A stretch of DNA of 64,000 nucleotides from Salinibacterium sp. dk2585 (GCF_008001035.1 NZ_CP042856.1:2294001-2358000), one strand, 5' to 3'; positions 25,535-37,257 are shown, counted from the stretch's first letter. Notes: generated from the letters alone by a model not told the origin. A program made the numbers and translations.

Positions 25535-25894
25535 TCAGACGGCTGGGGCCGGCTCCGCGAGGCGCGCGACGAGGGTGCGCACCTGGTCCAGTTCGCCTTG
25601 GAGTCGTTCGACTTCGGCACGGACCTGAGCGAGTTCCGCGTCGAGGGCGATCTCGTAGCGGTCATCCCGCGGCGGGAGCGCCGCCCGGATGATGTGCGAG
25701 TAACCGGCGTCGAGCGCCAGCCATTCGCCTACCGAGATCGTGCGACGCGCGCGGTTGCGGATGGTGCGGGCACCATCGCTTGTCACCACCCGCAGTGCTG
25801 CACCGTCTACGCGCAGTACCCGCGCGGGGATGCTGAAAGGAGGGAGTTGTTCTTTGCTCCAGCCCTGGAGGGGGAGCTCGTGCTGACTAGACAA
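25535..25894 (-). CDS. RsgA-like OB-domain protein without a GTPase domain
   Basis: About 119 residues if it starts at the TTG at 25892-25894, which has GATGAGG 8 bases upstream; a GTG at 25981 would give 148 residues but lacks a nearby ribosome site. Residues 5-75 resemble the N-terminal OB domain of the ribosome-assembly GTPase RsgA (pattern GW..., ARVLRVDG, VVTSDG, SVGEWLAL, then LPPR). The GTPase domain and zinc tail are absent; instead a coiled coil of about 40 residues (DAELAQVRAEVERLQGELDQ) ends the protein. The family relation is my inference from weak similarity. It may bind RNA or protein; function unknown. Confidence 0.6.
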   Translation of the reverse strand: MSSQHELPLQGWSKEQLPPFSIPARVLRVDGAALRVVTSDGARTIRNRARRTISVGEWLALDAGYSHIIRAALPPRDDRYEIALDAELAQVRAEVERLQGELDQVRTLVARLAEPAPAV

Positions 25895-26269
25895 TCTGTG
25901 TACCTCATCGAATCTGGCGTCGCACGCCGGATGAGGCGCGCGTCTAGTGGGAAGGAGTGGTGTGGGAGGGGACTGGGGCACAGATCTTCGCTTCGGTAAT
26001 CAATGTCATCCCCTCCTTTCTCTCTTCTTGTGCGGCCCTGGGGAACGGCCGGCGTCGCGATTCGGTTGATTGTGCTGGGCTTGTCGCGAACGCGTGTCAG
26101 AACGTCAGTTTCGCGGCTCGGAAACGCTAGCGGATGCGTTGCTTGCAACGCAAGCATCCGCTGGAAATTCCTCGCGGCAGGCATCGGGAGTCTTCTGTGC
26201 CGCGATCGACGCTACTGTTCACCACGTTCGGGCCTTCATTCCGGCGGTGCCGAAGCGTAGTGTGACGCC
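25895..26269. other. Non-coding spacer with a 34-base hairpin
   Basis: No convincing gene is seen in these 375 bases between two divergent genes. It holds an AAAGGAGGGG stretch on the minus strand (near 26015) that is not placed to serve any long frame. It also holds a strong hairpin at 26129-26162 (arms AGCGGATGC and GCATCCGCT, with a nested GTTGC/GCAAC stem). The divergent promoters of the RsgA-like and CDF genes should lie here. Confidence 0.5.
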
Positions 26270-27178
26270 GTGACCGTGATCATCGCGTTCCTCGCCAACA
26301 TCGTCGTGGCTGTCGCCAAGACCGTCGCCGCCGCGATCACCGGCTCTGCATCGATGGTTGCCGAGGCAACCCATTCCTGGGTCGACGCTGGCAACGAGAT
26401 CTTCCTCCTGATCGCGGAACGTCGCTCAGCGCGACCGAGGGACGCGCAGCATCCGTTGGGCTACGGGCGCGAGGCCTTCGTCTGGTCGCTCTTCGCGGCC
26501 GTGGGAATCTTCACGGCGGGTGCCGTGGTGTCGATCATGCACGGGGTTCAGGAGCTCTCGAATCCCGAGCCCGTCGAGTCCCCCCTCGTCGCCTACATCG
26601 TGCTCGGGGTCTCCTTCGTGTTCGAAGGGGCGTCGTTTGTGCAGGGCATCGGCCAGGCCCGCCAGCAGGCGCGCCAGCGCGGGGTCCGCACGATGGATGT
26701 CGTGCTCAACGGCTCCGACGCCACGCTCCGCGCGGTCGTGGCGGAGGACTTCGCGGCGCTCATCGGCGTGCTCCTGGCCGCGGGGAGCATCGCGCTGCAC
26801 CAGATCACGGGGAATCCGGTCTTCGACGCGATCGGATCGATACTCATCGGCATCCTGCTGGGCGTCGTCGCCGTCGTGCTCATCGACCGCAACCGGCGCT
26901 ACCTCGTGGGCGCGAATTCCACCGCGGCGGTGCGCACCATGGCGGGGCGGGCGTTGCTCTCGCAGCCGGAGATCGCCAGGGTGACCTACCTCCATCTCGA
27001 GTATGTGGGGCCGAAACGACTCTTTGTCGTCGCGGGGGTCGACCTCGAGGGCGACGCGTCCGAGCACGAGATCGCCGAACGGCTGCGGCACATCGCGCAG
27101 AGGATCGAAGAGAACGAGTTCGTCGAGACCGCGGTGCTGGGCCTCTCGACGCGGGACGAGCCCTCGCTCCGCTTCTGA
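26270..27178 (+). CDS. Cation diffusion facilitator (CDF) family transporter
   Basis: 302 residues, GTG at 26270 (an in-frame stop lies just upstream, which fixes the start at this or the next GTG). Six membrane helices and a soluble C-terminal domain as in CDF metal/proton antiporters. The first site motif HSWVD (HxxxD) is in helix II; the helix V site reads EDFAALIG, with Asp where zinc exporters often have His, which may shift metal choice toward Mn or Fe. The C-terminal domain (HLEYVGPKRLFVVAGVDLEG) is the usual regulatory ferredoxin-like fold. Export of divalent metals is expected. Confidence 0.9.
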   Translation: MTVIIAFLANIVVAVAKTVAAAITGSASMVAEATHSWVDAGNEIFLLIAERRSARPRDAQHPLGYGREAFVWSLFAAVGIFTAGAVVSIMHGVQELSNPEPVESPLVAYIVLGVSFVFEGASFVQGIGQARQQARQRGVRTMDVVLNGSDATLRAVVAEDFAALIGVLLAAGSIALHQITGNPVFDAIGSILIGILLGVVAVVLIDRNRRYLVGANSTAAVRTMAGRALLSQPEIARVTYLHLEYVGPKRLFVVAGVDLEGDASEHEIAERLRHIAQRIEENEFVETAVLGLSTRDEPSLRF

Positions 27179-27192
27179 GCGCCTGGCACGCA

Positions 27193-27226
27193 AGAACGCC
27201 CTCCCCCGTTCGGGAGAGGGCGTTCT
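27193..27226. terminator. Bidirectional terminator between the CDF gene and clpC
   Basis: AGAACGCCCTC and GAGGGCGTTCT form perfect 11-bp arms; a further CCC/GGG pairing extends the stem. It lies in the 60-base gap between two converging genes. Confidence 0.8.
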
Positions 27227-27238
27227 CGACTGGGTGGA

Positions 27239-29749
<2,511 letters not shown>

Positions 29750-29769
29750 TGTGTCCTCCTGGCTTGAAG

Positions 29770-29788
29770 TTGAGTGCCTGTGACTCAA
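29770..29788. promoter_or_regulatory. HAIR element (HspR operator)
   Basis: TTGAGTGCCTGTGACTCAA matches the HspR-associated inverted repeat CTTGAGT-N7-ACTCAAG with 6-bp perfect arms and the exact 7-base spacer. It lies 20 bases upstream of the clpC start and faces the divergent pfpI gene. In Streptomyces and mycobacteria HspR with DnaK represses heat-shock genes through this site. Confidence 0.9.
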
Positions 29789-29950
29789 TTTTATTCAACG
29801 GCGCCGCGGCATAAAAATTCCGCCTCACGCCAACTTTTCTCCGAGGTTCGTGAGACTCGGCCCAACTCCGTGACAAGCGGCCGTACGGTGTGCCCGTACG
29901 GCGGCGCGCCCACCCGGCGCGCCGGAGGACTGATCGAAGGAGGAGCCCAC

Positions 29951-30499
29951 ATGGCTGACCTGACCGGCAAGAAGATCGCATTCGTTGCGACGAACGGCTT
30001 TGAAGACTCGGAGCTCACCGAACCGTGGAAGGCCGTGAGCGAGGCGGGCGGGACGCCCGTGATGATCTCTCCCGAGTCCGGCTCGATCGAGGGCAAGAAC
30101 GGCCACAAGCAGGCGGTCGATATGTCGACCTCGGATGCTTCTGCCGCCGACTTCCAGGGGCTGGTACTGCCCGGCGGGGTCGTGAACGGCGACACCATCC
30201 GCATGGATGAGTCGGCCGTGTCGTTCGTGCGCGAGATCTTCGCGCAGCACAAGCCTGTCGGGGCGATCTGCCACGGCGGCTGGATCCTGGCCGACGCCGA
30301 CGTGCTGAAGGGCCGCAAGCTCACCTCCTATGCGAGCCTCCAGACGGACCTGCGGAATGCGGGCGCGGAGTGGGTCGATGAGGAGGTTGTCGTCGACGCG
30401 GGCCTCGTGTCGAGCCGCACCCCCGACGACCTGCCGGCCTTCAACTCGAAGATCGTGGAGGAGTTCGCGGAGGGCAAGCACGAGGGCCAGACCGCGTAG
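29951..30499 (+). CDS. DJ-1/PfpI family protein
   Basis: 182 residues, ATG with GGAGGAG just upstream. The class-I amidotransferase-like fold has the nucleophile Cys in AICHGG, the conserved Glu in GFEDSE and GLVLPGG. It matches the PfpI/YhbO type (general stress protein 18-like), proposed as deglycase, protease or chaperone. It is divergent from clpC with the HAIR operator between them (162 bases from its start), so a heat-shock link is possible but unproven. Confidence 0.92.
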   Translation: MADLTGKKIAFVATNGFEDSELTEPWKAVSEAGGTPVMISPESGSIEGKNGHKQAVDMSTSDASAADFQGLVLPGGVVNGDTIRMDESAVSFVREIFAQHKPVGAICHGGWILADADVLKGRKLTSYASLQTDLRNAGAEWVDEEVVVDAGLVSSRTPDDLPAFNSKIVEEFAEGKHEGQTA

Positions 30500-30631
30500 G
30501 CCTGCACAGCGAGAATGCCTCAATGCCCGCGGCAAAGCCTCTCAAGCTTGGAGCTCTGGCCTACGCAGCAGCGTCGACGCGCACATGCCCCACCCCCATG
30601 CGCGCCTGCCCCGGGCGGCACCGCACTCCCG

Positions 30632-32281
30632 TCAGTGCATGCCAGTGCCCTGCAGGTCCCGCGGGGTGGGGCTGCGGCTTGGCATGCGGATCGGTTGCTG
30701 TTCCGGATCGACGCTCGGCGGCGGGGTCAGCCAATAGTCGCCACCCGTTCGCGTGATTTCCCAGTGGTTGTTGTGCAGAAGCAGGTGATGGTGTCGACAC
30801 AGTAGGATCCCGTCGGCGACGTTGGTTGCTCCCCCATCGCGGAACCAGTGTTTGATGTGGTGCGCCTCTGTCCAGGCGGGCGGGCGTTCGCAGCGGGGCC
30901 AGCGGCATCCGCCGTCGCGGGCGGCGAGCGCGATGCGTTGGCGCCGGGTGTAGAGGCGCTGCTCCCGCCCGACGTCCAGCGGCTGGCCGTCGGCATCCAT
31001 GACGATTGCCTGGACTCCCTGCGCACAGGCGAGGCGTTCGACCGTGTCGATCGACACTGGGTCGGCCTGCCCTTCGATCGCGCCGCTGCCCCGTCGCTTC
31101 TCGAGAACGGGCGCTGCCCCGAGCACCCGGACGGAAGGTCGCCGTGTCCCGATCAGGGTGGTCGGCGCCGTGTCGGCGGCGATGCGGAGAAGCTCAAGGA
31201 ATCCGTCTGACGCAAGCTGCTCTGTCGTGCGGCCGTCACTAAGTATGCGCTCGGCACGGTCGTTCTCGGGCGTTCCCTCTACGAACCGGGGCCCACCGCG
31301 GCGAGGAGAGGTGAGCTGGTCATAGCTTTCGCGGACGACGGCCGCAGTCTCGGGATCCATGTCCCAGACAAGCCGCGTCATCCCGTCGACGCGCTGGTAG
31401 ATGCGCAGCGCCCTGGCCGCTCTGCGTGCCTCCTCCCTCGACGCGACGCCGGCGAGATCCAGTTCGTCCCGCAGGTCACGCGCCCGCCGGTACAGCCGGT
31501 CGGCGTCGAGAGGCGTGAAGATGGCATCGTCGCTGCCGCGTGTTGCTTCGAGGAGCAGTCGGGCCGCGGCATCCGCCAACATGTCGGCGGTGATGTCATC
31601 ATTGGGCGCGCCGAGACCATTTGCGATGGAGTCCGCAGACGCGAGCGAAAGGTCACCGGAAGCAACGGCAGCGGACACCGCCGTCAGCCATGGGCGGCTC
31701 GGCGCGGTCAGTTCGCCGCTGCGCATGTCGACCCGGCCGCCGCGCTGGGCTTCGTCGATGGTGAGCCCAACTCGGACGGCTTGCCGCGCTTCGTTCGCGG
31801 TGGACCCGGTCGTCACCCGGATCAGTTCCTCCGCGGTGCGATAGCCGCCGCGCTGGGCGAGGCCGTCTGATCCGAGTTCGCGCGCGGACCGACGGGAGAT
31901 CTGCGCCGCCACGAGCGCGGACCGCGACTCGATGAGACGGCGCTGCGCGGAGAGCTCGCGCTGGACAGCGAGCAGCTCGTCGTCGCTTAGGGCGTCGAAG
32001 AGATCGAGTGAGTCCGGCATGAGACGAAGCGCGTCAGTGGCCGACTCGAAGGTTGCGAGGCTGCCCGAAACCGACACCTGACCAAGCGATACGTCCGGAC
32101 TCGACACCCGGTCAGACTGCACATCCGCACCCAGCGGGCGATCGGACGGCGCGCCCGAGAGGAGCACATGACGAGACGGCACATTCGAGTACCGCAGACT
32201 AACGGCAATACCCGCCTCGCGGGCGCCCCGCGCCTCAGACGGCAGCGTTGAGGCCGCATCTGTGAGCGTGAGCGAAGACAT
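30632..32281 (-). CDS. DUF222 / HNH endonuclease domain protein
   Basis: 549 residues, ATG start. The N-terminal half carries DUF222 (LSDDELLAVQRELSAQRRLIESRSALVAAQI, then GGYRTAEELIRVTTG). The C-terminal HNH nuclease domain reads CRWPRCERPPAWTEAHHIKHW...LLCRHHHLLLH with the expected Cys and His residues. This is the 13E12-type repeat family, found in many diverged copies in actinobacterial genomes and sometimes recombining. Function is uncertain; self-mobility or DNA damage response have been suggested. An unusual 45-residue segment near residue 30 is rich in Ser and Val and looks unlike the rest. Confidence 0.9.
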   Translation of the reverse strand: MSSLTLTDAASTLPSEARGAREAGIAVSLRYSNVPSRHVLLSGAPSDRPLGADVQSDRVSSPDVSLGQVSVSGSLATFESATDALRLMPDSLDLFDALSDDELLAVQRELSAQRRLIESRSALVAAQISRRSARELGSDGLAQRGGYRTAEELIRVTTGSTANEARQAVRVGLTIDEAQRGGRVDMRSGELTAPSRPWLTAVSAAVASGDLSLASADSIANGLGAPNDDITADMLADAAARLLLEATRGSDDAIFTPLDADRLYRRARDLRDELDLAGVASREEARRAARALRIYQRVDGMTRLVWDMDPETAAVVRESYDQLTSPRRGGPRFVEGTPENDRAERILSDGRTTEQLASDGFLELLRIAADTAPTTLIGTRRPSVRVLGAAPVLEKRRGSGAIEGQADPVSIDTVERLACAQGVQAIVMDADGQPLDVGREQRLYTRRQRIALAARDGGCRWPRCERPPAWTEAHHIKHWFRDGGATNVADGILLCRHHHLLLHNNHWEITRTGGDYWLTPPPSVDPEQQPIRMPSRSPTPRDLQGTGMH

Positions 32282-32371
32282 AACGCAAGCCTGTCAAATC
32301 GAACATACTTTCGAAAGATCTCGGCTGTGATCAGTGGATAAGTTCTCGAACCAACGCTTGGGGAGGAGCGG

Positions 32372-33229
32372 TCAGTCCCACCAGAAGCTCCACATGTGCG
32401 AGCCGACCAGGCGACGCACATACGGGGCGATTCCTTCGAAGCCATGGAACTGCGTGTCGTACCGACAGAAGTGAAAGTGTTCGCGAGCAACAAGTCGAGC
32501 TTCAGCCTCGTCGCGCGGGGGGCGGGCCACCATCAGTGTGAGCCGACTCATGCTCGCCGAATACACATAGGCGCCGAACCGCTCTTGCCACGACTGCAGC
32601 ACGGGCACGACGTCGGCACCGAGCCACCTCCGGTTGCAGGGCCCGCTCCATCCGAGTTCGGCCACCGCCTCGGCGGGCGTCGACGCTGGTACCAGCGCGA
32701 TGTCCTGGGCTACAGGCGCGGGCGACCAGAAGTCTCGCGGATGCCCCGCCACTCGATCGATGAGCTGCATGTCAGAACTCCGCGACTCGATGTGAAGTTC
32801 GCCGCTGCGATCATCCACGACGCCACATTCAAAGCAGTAGTCGTCTTCCTGGATGCTCCACGCGTGGCGCTCCAGGCCGAACACCTGTCGGATGCTTTGG
32901 CCTTCGCCGTTCTCGCGCCACCATCCCCGCTCCCAGGGCCGCGTGAGGTACTGGGGGTCGATACTGCACACCGGCCAGAGGCCACTGTGCGGGTACTGCT
33001 TCACCAGTTCGAGCCAGCTGGGTCCGTCGCTGAATTCGGCCAACTGCGCTTCGCCCCATCCGGCGATGGCCCACGCTTGCGGGTGGTCGACGTCCTCGTC
33101 GTGCCTTGGGCCAGCGTCGACGGCAGGCGAGGTCGGCTCCTGTTCGAACGCACCGCTTGTGCGCTGAGGTCCGGCGATGCGGCAGACCGGATGCCCGCGG
33201 AGTTCACCAAGGTGGGGAAGGAACAACAC
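32372..33229 (-). CDS. DUF4253 domain protein
   Basis: 285 residues from a GTG at 33229; no better start is visible and the frame closes 39 codons further up, so the N-terminus is uncertain. The C-terminal about 110 residues match DUF4253: GWSGPCN, VPVLQSWQERFGAYVY, LMVARPPRDEAEARLVAREHFHFC and FWWD at the end. The N-terminal half is unassigned. DUF4253 proteins appear near toxin and immunity-type genes but have no assigned activity. It lies upstream of the DUF222 gene on the same strand. Confidence 0.72.
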   Translation of the reverse strand: MLFLPHLGELRGHPVCRIAGPQRTSGAFEQEPTSPAVDAGPRHDEDVDHPQAWAIAGWGEAQLAEFSDGPSWLELVKQYPHSGLWPVCSIDPQYLTRPWERGWWRENGEGQSIRQVFGLERHAWSIQEDDYCFECGVVDDRSGELHIESRSSDMQLIDRVAGHPRDFWSPAPVAQDIALVPASTPAEAVAELGWSGPCNRRWLGADVVPVLQSWQERFGAYVYSASMSRLTLMVARPPRDEAEARLVAREHFHFCRYDTQFHGFEGIAPYVRRLVGSHMWSFWWD

Positions 33230-33522
33230 GTTGCCGTGCGGAAGACTCCCCCGCCCCTTCGTCTCGATGAGGCGCTGAGGCTTCGTGAGCGTCGGCGCCT
33301 GCGGCGGGGAGGATGCGTCGGTGCGGCGTGGTCAGGTCATGCGAGCGAAGTTAGTTGGGTGCGCCCACGAGCCATCGGGCAGAGGCCAACACCGGGGACA
33401 TGCCAGCGTTCGGCCCGCTGTGAGGGGATACTGCCTAGCCCGGAGGCCCCCGTGACTCGCCAAGCTGCGAAGCCACCAAGCCCCGTAGTCCGAACGCCCC
33501 GGGGCGCACAGGCGCCCAGCCG

Positions 33523-36500
33523 CTACCCCGTCTCCACGAGCGTGATGAACGCGCTCAGCTCGGCGACCCCGTCGGGGGTCGCGGGCAGGTATTCGGTGAG
33601 GTGAGGCGAGTGCACGAGGTAGGCGGCCCACTGCGCGCGCGAGATGGCGACGTTGAGCCTGTTGCGCATTAGGAGGAACGACATGCCGCGCGGCACTTCC
33701 ACCGGCGATGAGGCCGCAAGGGTGACGATCGCGATGACCGCCTCCTGCCCCTGGAACTTGTCGACCGTGCCGACTCGCACATCCCCCAGGCCCGCGCGAA
33801 CCAGTGCCGCGTGCACGAGGGCGACCTGCGCGTTGTAGGGCGAGACCACGATCACGTCGTCCTGCGTGAGGGGGCGCTGCGTGCCGTCGGTCCATTCGCG
33901 ACCCAGCATGTCGCGCACAAGGTCGACGACGGCGGATGCCTCTTCCGCGGAGTCCACCGCGTTGCCCCAGTGGTCGACGGCGACGGGGTGGAGACCGGGT
34001 TCGATTCCGTCGAGGTGGCGAGCCGCGGCATCCGGATGCGAGTGCAAAGCCCCGGCATAGGAGAGCCGCGAGACGGGCGCGGTGACGGCGGGGTGCATGC
34101 GGCGGCTGGCGGCGAGGAAGTAGCCGAGTTCGCCAGGCAGCACGTCGTGGCCGTCGCTGATCCAGCCGAGCGCGGAGCCGTCGATGGGTTCGGGATGCGT
34201 GCCCTGGCTCACCTGCGGCAGCTGCTGCGGGTCGCCGAGGAGGAGCAGGTTGCGGGCGGCGACGCTGGACGCGATCGTGGCGGCGAGCGAGAACTGGCCG
34301 GCTTCGTCGATGACGAGGAGGTCGAGCGACTCGCGCGGGATGCGGGCCGGGTTCGAGAGGTCCCACGCGGTGCCGCCGATGACGTAGCCGCGGGGGTTGC
34401 TCGCCGCGAAGAGCAGCTGCCCGTCTTTGGGAAGGGCGGTGAAGGGGCAGTCGGCGTTGTCGGTGACCTTGCCGACCCGGCTCGCGTCGAGCCCCGCCTT
34501 CTCGACCACCGCGCTGAGCACGTTCTCGACGACGGCGTGGGATTGGGCGACGACGCCGATCTTCCAGCCGTGGCGCTGCACAAGCTCCGCGATGACGTGG
34601 GAGGCGAGGTAGGTCTTGCCCGTGCCGGGCGGACCCTGCACCGCAAGGTAGGAGTCGTCGAGGTCGAGGCAGGCGGCGGTGACGGCGCGAATGTAATCCT
34701 CGTCGCTCGCGTCGGGCAGCATGCTGGAGCGCTTGCGCGGCGGGGTGCGGCGCAGGATGTCGACTGCCGCATCCTTCGGCCAGGGACCGCTGCCATCTGG
34801 CCCTCGCGAGTCGACGATGGCCTGCGCCCACTCCTCGATCGCGGGCTTCTGCTGGCCGGCGGGCGGCGGGGTGCCCGGGGTGAGGGCGACGGGAAGCGCC
34901 GAGTAGGGCTGGCCGTCGGCGCGGAGGGTCTCCTGGATGAGCACGCTGTCGTCGTCCACGTCGAGCAGGGTGATCTGTTTGCAGCTGCGCGCGCCCGGCT
35001 CAGCGCCGGGGTTCGTGAAGGGCGCGGGTTGCTCGTAGAGGGCGAAGGGCCCGCTCATGCCCCCCGGCTTGACGCTGGAGCCGGGCGCCCAGGTGCCGTG
35101 GAGCCTGACGATGCGACGTTCGTTGCGCTGGCGGCCCTCCTTGTACCAGTCGGTTTCCACGCTGCCTCGGGTGACGACGAAGACGTGGCGGGTGTCGCCC
35201 CACTCCTGGATGGGGGCGACGAGTCGGCTGAAGTGGCCCCACCAGAAGGTCTTCTGTTCGCGCCGGTGGTAGTCGATCGCGGCGGCGGCGAAGGCGGCGG
35301 CGGTCTCGTCGGGGGTGCGTTCGTGGTGGCCGTCACCCGCGAGCCGCAGGAGTGCATCGTGGAGGGGCGAGGGCTCGAGCTCGAGTGGCTCGGCGTCGGT
35401 GGAGGCGAGGGGTGTGACATCCGCCCCCGTCGCGAGCTCGAGGAGCCAGTCGCGCAGGCGGAGGGTCGAGACGCAGTCGTAGCGGTTGTAGTCGGCGATA
35501 TCGGCGAGCTTGCGATCGAAGCCGGCGTGGTCGCCCGCTTCTCGGAGTTCGACGGCGGCCGCGTATTCGACGATCGAGTCGGCCGCATTGGTGACCCCGT
35601 CGGCGTCGCGGAGTTCGTCGCCCATGTAGAGCGGTTCGAGCTTCTTGATTGAGTAGGAGCGGCTGCCCACCCGGAGTGCGCGCGACACGATCGGGTAGAG
35701 GTCGACGAGCACGTGTTCTCGCAGCAGCTGGTCGACCTCCGCCTCGCCAACGCCGTGGCGGGCGGCGAGCTGTGCGAGGTGGGTGCGTTCGTAGGACGCG
35801 TAGTGGTAGATGTGCATGCCGGGGTTGCGGCGACGGCGTTCGGCGACATCGGCGAGGAACCGGCGCAGGGCATCCTTCTCCTCGGCGAAGTCGTGCGCCC
35901 AGTAGGCCGTGAACTCGCCCGCGCTGTCGACGTAGCCGAAGAGGTAGTCGAGGCCCCAGCGGGTGCTGTCACCCTCCGTGTAGAGCGGGTCACCTTCGAA
36001 GTCGAAGAAGATGTCGCCGGGGTCGGGGGCTGGAATGGCGGCGAGCGCCTCGCCGTCGACGAGGCGGAATGGCGGGGGGCCGGCCTTCCCGCTTCCCTCG
36101 ATCTGCAGCGCGGCCTGCGCCCGCAGCCCGGCGAGCGTGCGGTCGGCGATGCCCTCGATGGGACCCGTGGATGCCGCGAGCTCGTCGATCGTACGGATAC
36201 CTGCGGCTGCGAGCCGCTGGTGTTGCGTGACCCGGAGCCCGGCGACGAGCAGCACGTCGCGCGCCGCCTGCACCTCGGCGTCGCACACCTCGCAGCGCCC
36301 GCAGATGGCGTAGTCGGGGTCGCCCCATGCGACGGCGGATGTCGCGGCCATCCGCTCCCGCACGATCTGGTGCAGCCGCTGGCGTCGCCGCCGGTACACG
36401 GGCGCGATGTCGGCGACCTGGTGCGGGTCGTGGCGTCCGTCGCCGAGGATCAGCTCGAGGGTGTCACTGCGCGGGACGCCGAGCCGATCGAGTTGTTCGG

Positions 36501-36993
36501 CGTAGGCGGCGAGCTGGAGCAGTGCGGTCACGCGGGCGCTGCGCGCGAGCTTGGTGTCTTGCACGATGTAGCGGCCGTCGTGGCCGCGCACGATGAAGTC
36601 GGCGAAGCCGAGGAACGCGATCTCGACCCCATCGACCGGCTCGTCGCGCTCGTGGAATGTGGCCTGGAACACCACATCGGCGCCCGCACGGAAGGCCTCG
36701 AGGGTGTCGTGCGCCGCGGCATCCAGTGCCCCCGGCTCAGTGGGATTGACCCGGGCGATCTCGACGACGCGGCCCTGCTGCTTGTATTGCTCGAGCACGC
36801 GGGCCTCGTGCTGGTCGCCGAGGGTGCTGGTGCGCTCAAGCATGGCGTCGGGTTCGAGCGCGACGCCCTCGATGCGGCCGAGCTTCACATCGAGCGCGCG
36901 CACGAAGGCGAACTCGCACTTGGACGCTGCCGTCAGGTCGCTCGCGCTCGTATAGACGACGGCATGCCCGTCGCCGGCCGCGCTCAGGAACAC
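33523..36993 (-). CDS. TM0106-family RecB-like nuclease fused to a DNA2-type helicase
   Basis: 1156 residues from a GTG at 36993; the frame is open for 75 codons further but runs into repeated non-coding DNA. The N-terminal part is a RecB-type PD-(D/E)xK nuclease (GFADFIVRGHDGRYIVQDTKLA). A Cys cluster (YAICGRCEVCDAEV) may bind an FeS or zinc ion. Then comes an RNase H-like TM0106 region (DIFFDFEGDPLYTEGD). The C-terminal half is a superfamily 1B helicase: GPPGTGKTYLAS, VIDEAGQFSLA, VGTVDKFQGQEA and LNVAISRAQ. The combination fits a nucleic-acid processing or repair enzyme; stand-alone copies are common in actinobacteria. Confidence 0.92.
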   Translation of the reverse strand: MFLSAAGDGHAVVYTSASDLTAASKCEFAFVRALDVKLGRIEGVALEPDAMLERTSTLGDQHEARVLEQYKQQGRVVEIARVNPTEPGALDAAAHDTLEAFRAGADVVFQATFHERDEPVDGVEIAFLGFADFIVRGHDGRYIVQDTKLARSARVTALLQLAAYAEQLDRLGVPRSDTLELILGDGRHDPHQVADIAPVYRRRRQRLHQIVRERMAATSAVAWGDPDYAICGRCEVCDAEVQAARDVLLVAGLRVTQHQRLAAAGIRTIDELAASTGPIEGIADRTLAGLRAQAALQIEGSGKAGPPPFRLVDGEALAAIPAPDPGDIFFDFEGDPLYTEGDSTRWGLDYLFGYVDSAGEFTAYWAHDFAEEKDALRRFLADVAERRRRNPGMHIYHYASYERTHLAQLAARHGVGEAEVDQLLREHVLVDLYPIVSRALRVGSRSYSIKKLEPLYMGDELRDADGVTNAADSIVEYAAAVELREAGDHAGFDRKLADIADYNRYDCVSTLRLRDWLLELATGADVTPLASTDAEPLELEPSPLHDALLRLAGDGHHERTPDETAAAFAAAAIDYHRREQKTFWWGHFSRLVAPIQEWGDTRHVFVVTRGSVETDWYKEGRQRNERRIVRLHGTWAPGSSVKPGGMSGPFALYEQPAPFTNPGAEPGARSCKQITLLDVDDDSVLIQETLRADGQPYSALPVALTPGTPPPAGQQKPAIEEWAQAIVDSRGPDGSGPWPKDAAVDILRRTPPRKRSSMLPDASDEDYIRAVTAACLDLDDSYLAVQGPPGTGKTYLASHVIAELVQRHGWKIGVVAQSHAVVENVLSAVVEKAGLDASRVGKVTDNADCPFTALPKDGQLLFAASNPRGYVIGGTAWDLSNPARIPRESLDLLVIDEAGQFSLAATIASSVAARNLLLLGDPQQLPQVSQGTHPEPIDGSALGWISDGHDVLPGELGYFLAASRRMHPAVTAPVSRLSYAGALHSHPDAAARHLDGIEPGLHPVAVDHWGNAVDSAEEASAVVDLVRDMLGREWTDGTQRPLTQDDVIVVSPYNAQVALVHAALVRAGLGDVRVGTVDKFQGQEAVIAIVTLAASSPVEVPRGMSFLLMRNRLNVAISRAQWAAYLVHSPHLTEYLPATPDGVAELSAFITLVETG

Positions 36994-37073
36994 GCCTGCG
37001 CCTGGGTCTCGGTCATATCGAAACGCTATCGCGAGCCGCCGACACGGGCGGGCGCGTTCTCTCGCCCTATTCG

Positions 37074-37197
37074 CGCGCGTGAGATCGGCCATACGCACCT
37101 TCCCCTGGCCCGGGAGGATGCACATGAGCGATCTCAAGCGAGTTCTCGCCCGTGACATCCGACATACGCACTCTCCCGAGCCCGGGGAACGTGCATT
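37074..37197. repeat. Two tandem copies of an imperfect 50-base repeat upstream of padR
   Basis: Copy 1 (about 37074-37125) and copy 2 (about 37148-37197) share CG(C/G)CGTGA-ATC-G-CATACGCAC, then GCCCGGG and TGCA(C/T)AT/TT. Each holds a GCAC...GTGC-type arm pair around a CCCGGG stretch. The copies lie 73 bases apart between the divergent nuclease-helicase and padR genes. They look like duplicated regulatory or recombination sites. Confidence 0.55.
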
Positions 37198-37230
37198 TGC
37201 CCGACTCCAGAACGCCACTAATTGACGTGC

Positions 37231-37242
37231 CTGACTAGTCAG
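37231..37242. promoter_or_regulatory. Palindrome at the padR promoter
   Basis: CTGACTAGTCAG is a perfect 12-bp palindrome 16 bases upstream of the padR start. It is followed by a second half-site (CTAGTC at 37252-37257) directly before the ATG, so GACTAG/CTAGTC repeats flank the start region. It is a plausible autoregulatory operator. Confidence 0.55.
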
Positions 37243-37257
37243 AGATACGATCTAGTC

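Noticed and set aside
25944-26009. A 21-codon minus-strand frame next to a strong AAAGGAGGGG stretch
   Set aside because: The ribosome site ends only 1-2 bases from the ATG, too close for use, and the peptide has no features.
32396-33604. A 402-codon plus-strand frame across the DUF4253 gene
   Set aside because: Antisense shadow; the minus-strand frame has clear DUF4253 motifs and this one has none.
33811-35652. A 613-codon plus-strand frame opposite the TM0106 nuclease-helicase
   Set aside because: Composition is Val/Glu/Gly/Asp-rich as expected for the complement of a high-GC gene; no domain pattern.
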